From NCBI RefSeq assembly GCF_020283565.1, contig NC_060063.1, forward strand, positions 47,452,856 to 47,516,855: DNA of 64,000 bases, written 5' to 3'. This stretch comes from Trifolium pratense. Taxonomy: Eukaryota; Streptophyta; Magnoliopsida; Fabales; Fabaceae. Shown in pieces: positions 60,631 through 64,000 of the stretch; within the stretch, counting starts at the first letter, position 1, and each line of letters opens with the position of its first letter. The position numbers and the translations under genes were made by a program. The notes beneath the pieces were generated by a model. The model did not search any database. It was not told the origin of the DNA and saw nothing but the letters and a program-made list of their open reading frames with translations.

Positions 60631-60777
60631 CTCCATCCGGTCTTTAATATAAGAGAAATTTGACTTTCTAGATTTATTGAGAGTTTAATGTATCTAGTCC
60701 ATATTATTGACTAAATACATTAGATGTGCAATGAATCTAAAAAATAAAAAATTTCTTATATTAAGGACGGGAGGGAG
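60631..60777. mobile_element. Stowaway-type MITE (147 bp) at the promoter of the defensin-like gene
   Basis: TIRs 'ctccatccggtctttaatat' and 'atattaaggacgggagggag' with TA on both sides (60629-60630, 60778-60779). Same family and size as 28758-28903. Its right end is 69 bp before the next start codon. Confidence 0.85.
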
Positions 60778-60801
60778 TAGTGATTTTCTTGTAGTGAATA
60801 A

Positions 60802-60809
60802 TATAAATA
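60802..60809 (+). promoter_or_regulatory. TATA box of the defensin-like gene
   Basis: TATAAATA lies 38 bp before the ATG and just 3' of a Stowaway MITE, implying a very short leader. Confidence 0.6.
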
Positions 60810-60846
60810 GCTTCTTGTAACGTAGATCTTTATTCATCTTTCAAAC

Positions 60847-61167
60847 ATGGCAGCAAGCATCAAGTGTGTGTATTTTCTCATTGCAATTCTATGCATCGTT
60901 TCTGTTTTGACTCCAGGTAACAAATTTATTTATTCTATACCTATATACATACATACATATTTATTTATTTATTTATTTATTGTTCTAACAATATTATATT
61001 GATTGATTGTAGGAGAAGCATATTATTATACATACTGCGCTGAAAAAGGGCCATGTCCAAATAACGATAAAGTTTGTAGTTATATTTGTATAAATAAATA
61101 CGAGTTTCCTAGGGGTGGCTTTTGTAGTAAAAGTAAGGGTTTGTGTTGTTGTAGGGGAGGATATTGA
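60847..61167 (+). CDS. secreted defensin-like cysteine-rich peptide, 74 aa
   Basis: Two exons (60847-60916 and 61013-61167) join in phase 1. Exon 1 is almost exactly the signal peptide (KCVYFLIAILCIVSVLTPG), the usual layout of DEFL/LCR/NCR genes. The mature peptide of about 50 residues has eight cysteines spaced C-x5-C-x6-C-x3-C-x11-C-x6-C-C-C. The CxxxC and the C-terminal CxC within CCC fit a cysteine-stabilised alpha-beta (defensin) fold. It is small, slightly basic and secreted; family members act in antimicrobial defence or cell-cell signalling. Medicago NCR peptides usually have four or six mature cysteines, so a DEFL/LCR label is safer. The target is unknown. The intron has a (TTTA)n tract. 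Confidence 0.85.
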
Positions 61168-62857
61168 TTCTACTTTCTCAAAGTGTTGGCTTGGCACATA
61201 TGATTATCATATGTTTAAATAAATTTTTAGTGCATGTTTGGTTCATATTTGCACTATACAAATGTTAGTTTTGAACGCGACCACTTTTCAATATGTTTGA
61301 TTCTCTTTTCTTAAACTGATTTAGTCTTTCAAAATTAATTTTAAGAGAAGCTTCAAATCCTAACTTCTGAATTTGACCGGAAACAATTCTATGACAAATT
61401 AATTGGATTTATGTAATTTGTCCCTTTCAATAACCTAGCAATTTTCAGTTTTGAGTTTTTATTTGTTTGCTGCTGCGTTTTGCAGTCTTCGTTGATGAGG
61501 TTAGAGAGGAAAGGTGGGTTTGGATTATAAAGGGATCGAGATTTGATGTTGTACTGTTTTCATACAGTTCCATGCAGTTATCGATCTCGGCCGTAGAGAT
61601 TTGATCAGACAATTTATATTTATTCAATGTTGATTTGAGTATTTGACGAATTGATCAGACAGTCCTGAGGAAAAACTTTTTATTTTTAATTATTAACTTA
61701 ATAAAAAGTAGAGTATTTGTTTTCCTAAAAAAACTGTGTGGGGCTGCTCCCAACTAGGTTTGTGTATCTGTCGATTTCAGCAAGTTTTGAGCCGAAAATC
61801 ACCAAAGTGATAAAAATTACAACTATTTAATTTAGACCCAATTCTGATCATCTACATCTTCAGTTTGTTCAGATGTCGGGCTGTACGGGTGACGGATAGA
61901 ACGAGTCGGTTGTTACGGGTTAAATTGTAATTTTGTTACTACATCTAAAACTCCTTTAATAACTTTGTTGTTGTCACCATCTGTTGGTTAAAGAAACATG
62001 CTCTAAGCAAAAGGGCGAAATTCTCAATTTGCAATCTAAGAGAGAATTGCGAAACAATTTCATTATTGAAACAAAGTTTGTTTCTAGTACACTAGATTAA
62101 CCAAATCGCCGCCATGAAGAGAAAAGTAGAGGGACTATCCAAACCACTCCGCAACCATGACTACTTATGAAATTGTTATTTATTTATTTTTTTTTGAAAA
62201 ATATACTTATGAAAATTGTTTGCGTACGGATTAAGAAAATTGCTTGTCAACCAAGCAAACTTAGCAAAGTGTAATTAATCTAACAAGTGAATCAACGATA
62301 TGCTACACAACAACACATGTTTAATTGAAACTAATTAACGTGTGACACATGAGAAATTCAATCTTTATCTCCATGGATATATTATGTCACACATTTTATT
62401 TTTATCTATGTCATCTGAGAAAGTCATACGTATACTACTTATATTGAGATAATATTGATTTCTTTCCTTCATTTCTAAACTATCAAAATATCTTTCCAAA
62501 CGTAACATAATGAGATAATTTAAGAGAGGCATAGGCATATACAAGTTTACATGAAGGACAGCTAATAAAATATGGTAAATACATCCACATAGATTTATAA
62601 TTTATTCAATGGTGATTGACTGATTTTGTAAAGAATGTACATATCTCAATGCATCTTCATTACTATAAAGCTCATATATGGAGTGTATTATCTGCATATA
62701 ATTTCACAATGTTTTGGATATTGAGACAAAACATACGAAAACTACAATATCCTTCCTTCCTTAGCCAACAAATCAAGAGAAAATAACTCATACAAAAACT
62801 CTAAAGAAATAGAGTACATGAGAATTAAGATGTTACTTCACATAAGCAACACAGAAT
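61168..62857. other. intergenic region, nothing recognised
   Basis: 3' region of the peptide gene followed by AT-rich sequence. The frame at 61445-61627 (minus) has no signal peptide or domain. No second cysteine-rich peptide was found. Confidence 0.6.
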
Positions 62858-64000
62858 TCAGCGTCTTTTACTAAGAGATCTATTATGTAACTCTAGCAAT
62901 CGTCCAAGAGTTTCTGAAGACCATCTCTCCTCATCTTGGGCATAGACCTTTTGATTTAGAGAATCAATTATTATGCTGACATTGCCAAACCCATATATTT
63001 GATGGCCATTATGCATTCTACCAGGTTTAAGTTTGAACAGTAAACCATGATCCCGAGCATACGCTTCAATGATTTCTTTCACGCTCATTTCATTCGCACC
63101 ATCTGCACTGATATAGGCTGCTGCTTTCTGATGAGTCTCATATTTCCTCTGCTCACTTACCCTGATATAATAGCTTATCTTCTCCTTCAAACCAGGTTGC
63201 ACAACTTCCATGCCTTCAGCAGCCTGGTTCATCATAACAAGACCGCAATTGAGCTTGTATCGAATAAGTTCATTTGCCAAAAGTTCTTTTGGAATAAGTT
63301 CTTTCCAGCCCAAAAACCATTTCAAAACTTCATTAAAGTTAGGATTTGAGCACAACCAACGATACAAAACTGTAAGCCACTTGGTAAAGAAGATATCCAT
63401 CGTGTCAACCATCAGATGAACTGGGATAACTGAAGCCCAGCTCATTACCCAATAAAACTGATCAAGTTTCTGACTTGCCGGGTTCACTTGAAAGTCATCA
63501 GATACAAATACAGCCTTCAGCTTTGGTACAATAAAACGGTGCATAAGTTGTTGCCAACTATCAGAATCAAATACAGTCTTCCAAGGGGACAATATGGCAT
63601 ATGCAGAACCATCACTTGGATGCCACGCATCAAGAACAGTACTCAATTTGAAACGAATCGTCTGGTAGATACCCTCCAATTTGTGCCCTAGCATAGGTAG
63701 CCATGGATGCACCCATGTGTGGATAGGAATGGTCTCTTGATGTGGTTCCCAAGTACCAACTGCACTTGATAGTTTTGGCATGACTATGGTGTCTAATATA
63801 GTAGCAAGAACTGAAGAAGGAAGTAATTTTTCCCATGACTCCAAAAACCTTAGCATCGGCTCAGGATCCCGTGCATGCCAGGTATTGATACCAACTCCAA
63901 ACCAAGTGAGTATAAGGTGACGACGTGTCCCAAATATCAAAACAATCATCACCTTGAAGCAATTCCTTCCACTGTGATACCAACTCCAAACCATGAGAAG
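62858..64000 (-). pseudogene. TFIP11/STIP-like (GCFC domain) 3' part, frameshifted, runs off the window
   Basis: Homolog of the spliceosome-disassembly factor TFIP11 (yeast Ntr1 group), which works with the DHX15/Prp43 helicase. The C-terminal GCFC region is continuous from about 63900 to the stop at 62858: [71 protein letters not shown], and the end [20 protein letters not shown]. The last 100 bases read correctly only in another frame ([16 protein letters not shown], then SSPYTHLV), and the residues that should bridge to [10 protein letters not shown] are missing. There is therefore a deletion with frameshift near 63895-63910. No introns interrupt this 1.1 kb. It is either a decayed or processed copy, or the sequence contains an error. 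Confidence 0.8.

Noticed and set aside
61445..61627. second secreted cysteine-rich peptide next to the defensin-like gene
   Set aside because: No signal peptide and no cysteine pattern.

Overview
This is an AT-rich nuclear DNA window from a flowering plant, almost certainly a legume and probably a Medicago-type genome. The basis is intron-rich genes with short exons, CYP88D-type cytochrome P450s (a legume P450 subfamily, from knowledge), legume-type tRNA-derived SINEs and TRIMs, a small secreted cysteine-rich peptide, and many MITEs. No tool was run. Exon joins were built by hand from GT/AG (in one case GC/AG) sites, phase and family resemblance.

Left part (about 1-25,250): a gene-free, repeat-bearing 4 kb and a MULE/FAR1 transposase remnant are followed by four intact housekeeping-type genes: a GPI-transamidase PIG-T subunit (+), an unrecognised 226-aa protein (-) convergent with it, a UBA-PUB domain protein (+) and a SAM-domain protein (-). 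Their introns hold a TRIM, two Tourist-like MITEs, SINEs, a Helitron-like end and a perfect 24-bp inverted repeat.

Middle part (about 25,250-48,600): a broken AFG1-like ATPase gene lacking its ATPase core is followed by a tandem CYP88D array: intact copy A (29,492-33,372), wrecked copy B (39,940-40,650, with a LINE upstream and a solo LTR inside) and intact copy C (45,186-48,546). A and C have the same eight-exon layout and 492 residues each. C closely resembles the legume triterpenoid P450 CYP88D6 (beta-amyrin 11-oxidase), so the cluster may act in triterpenoid metabolism; its substrate cannot be read from the sequence. A duplicated 0.8-1.1 kb block upstream of A and B supports tandem duplication.

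Right part (about 48,600-64,000): the 3' part of a CNL-type disease-resistance gene (-) is broken by two retroelements, each with a perfect 5-bp target duplication: a 6.6-kb Sirevirus-like copia element that has lost most of pol but keeps an envelope-like ORF, and a 327-bp TRIM. Next come several TIR elements, a two-exon defensin-like secreted peptide gene, and at the edge a frameshifted TFIP11/STIP-like (spliceosome disassembly factor) copy running off the window.

No CRISPR, rRNA, true tRNA gene or organellar sequence was seen. The most notable items are the decaying/intact CYP88D cluster, the doubly hit NLR with its pol-less Sirevirus-like element, and a SINE that abuts a splice acceptor in CYP88D copy C.
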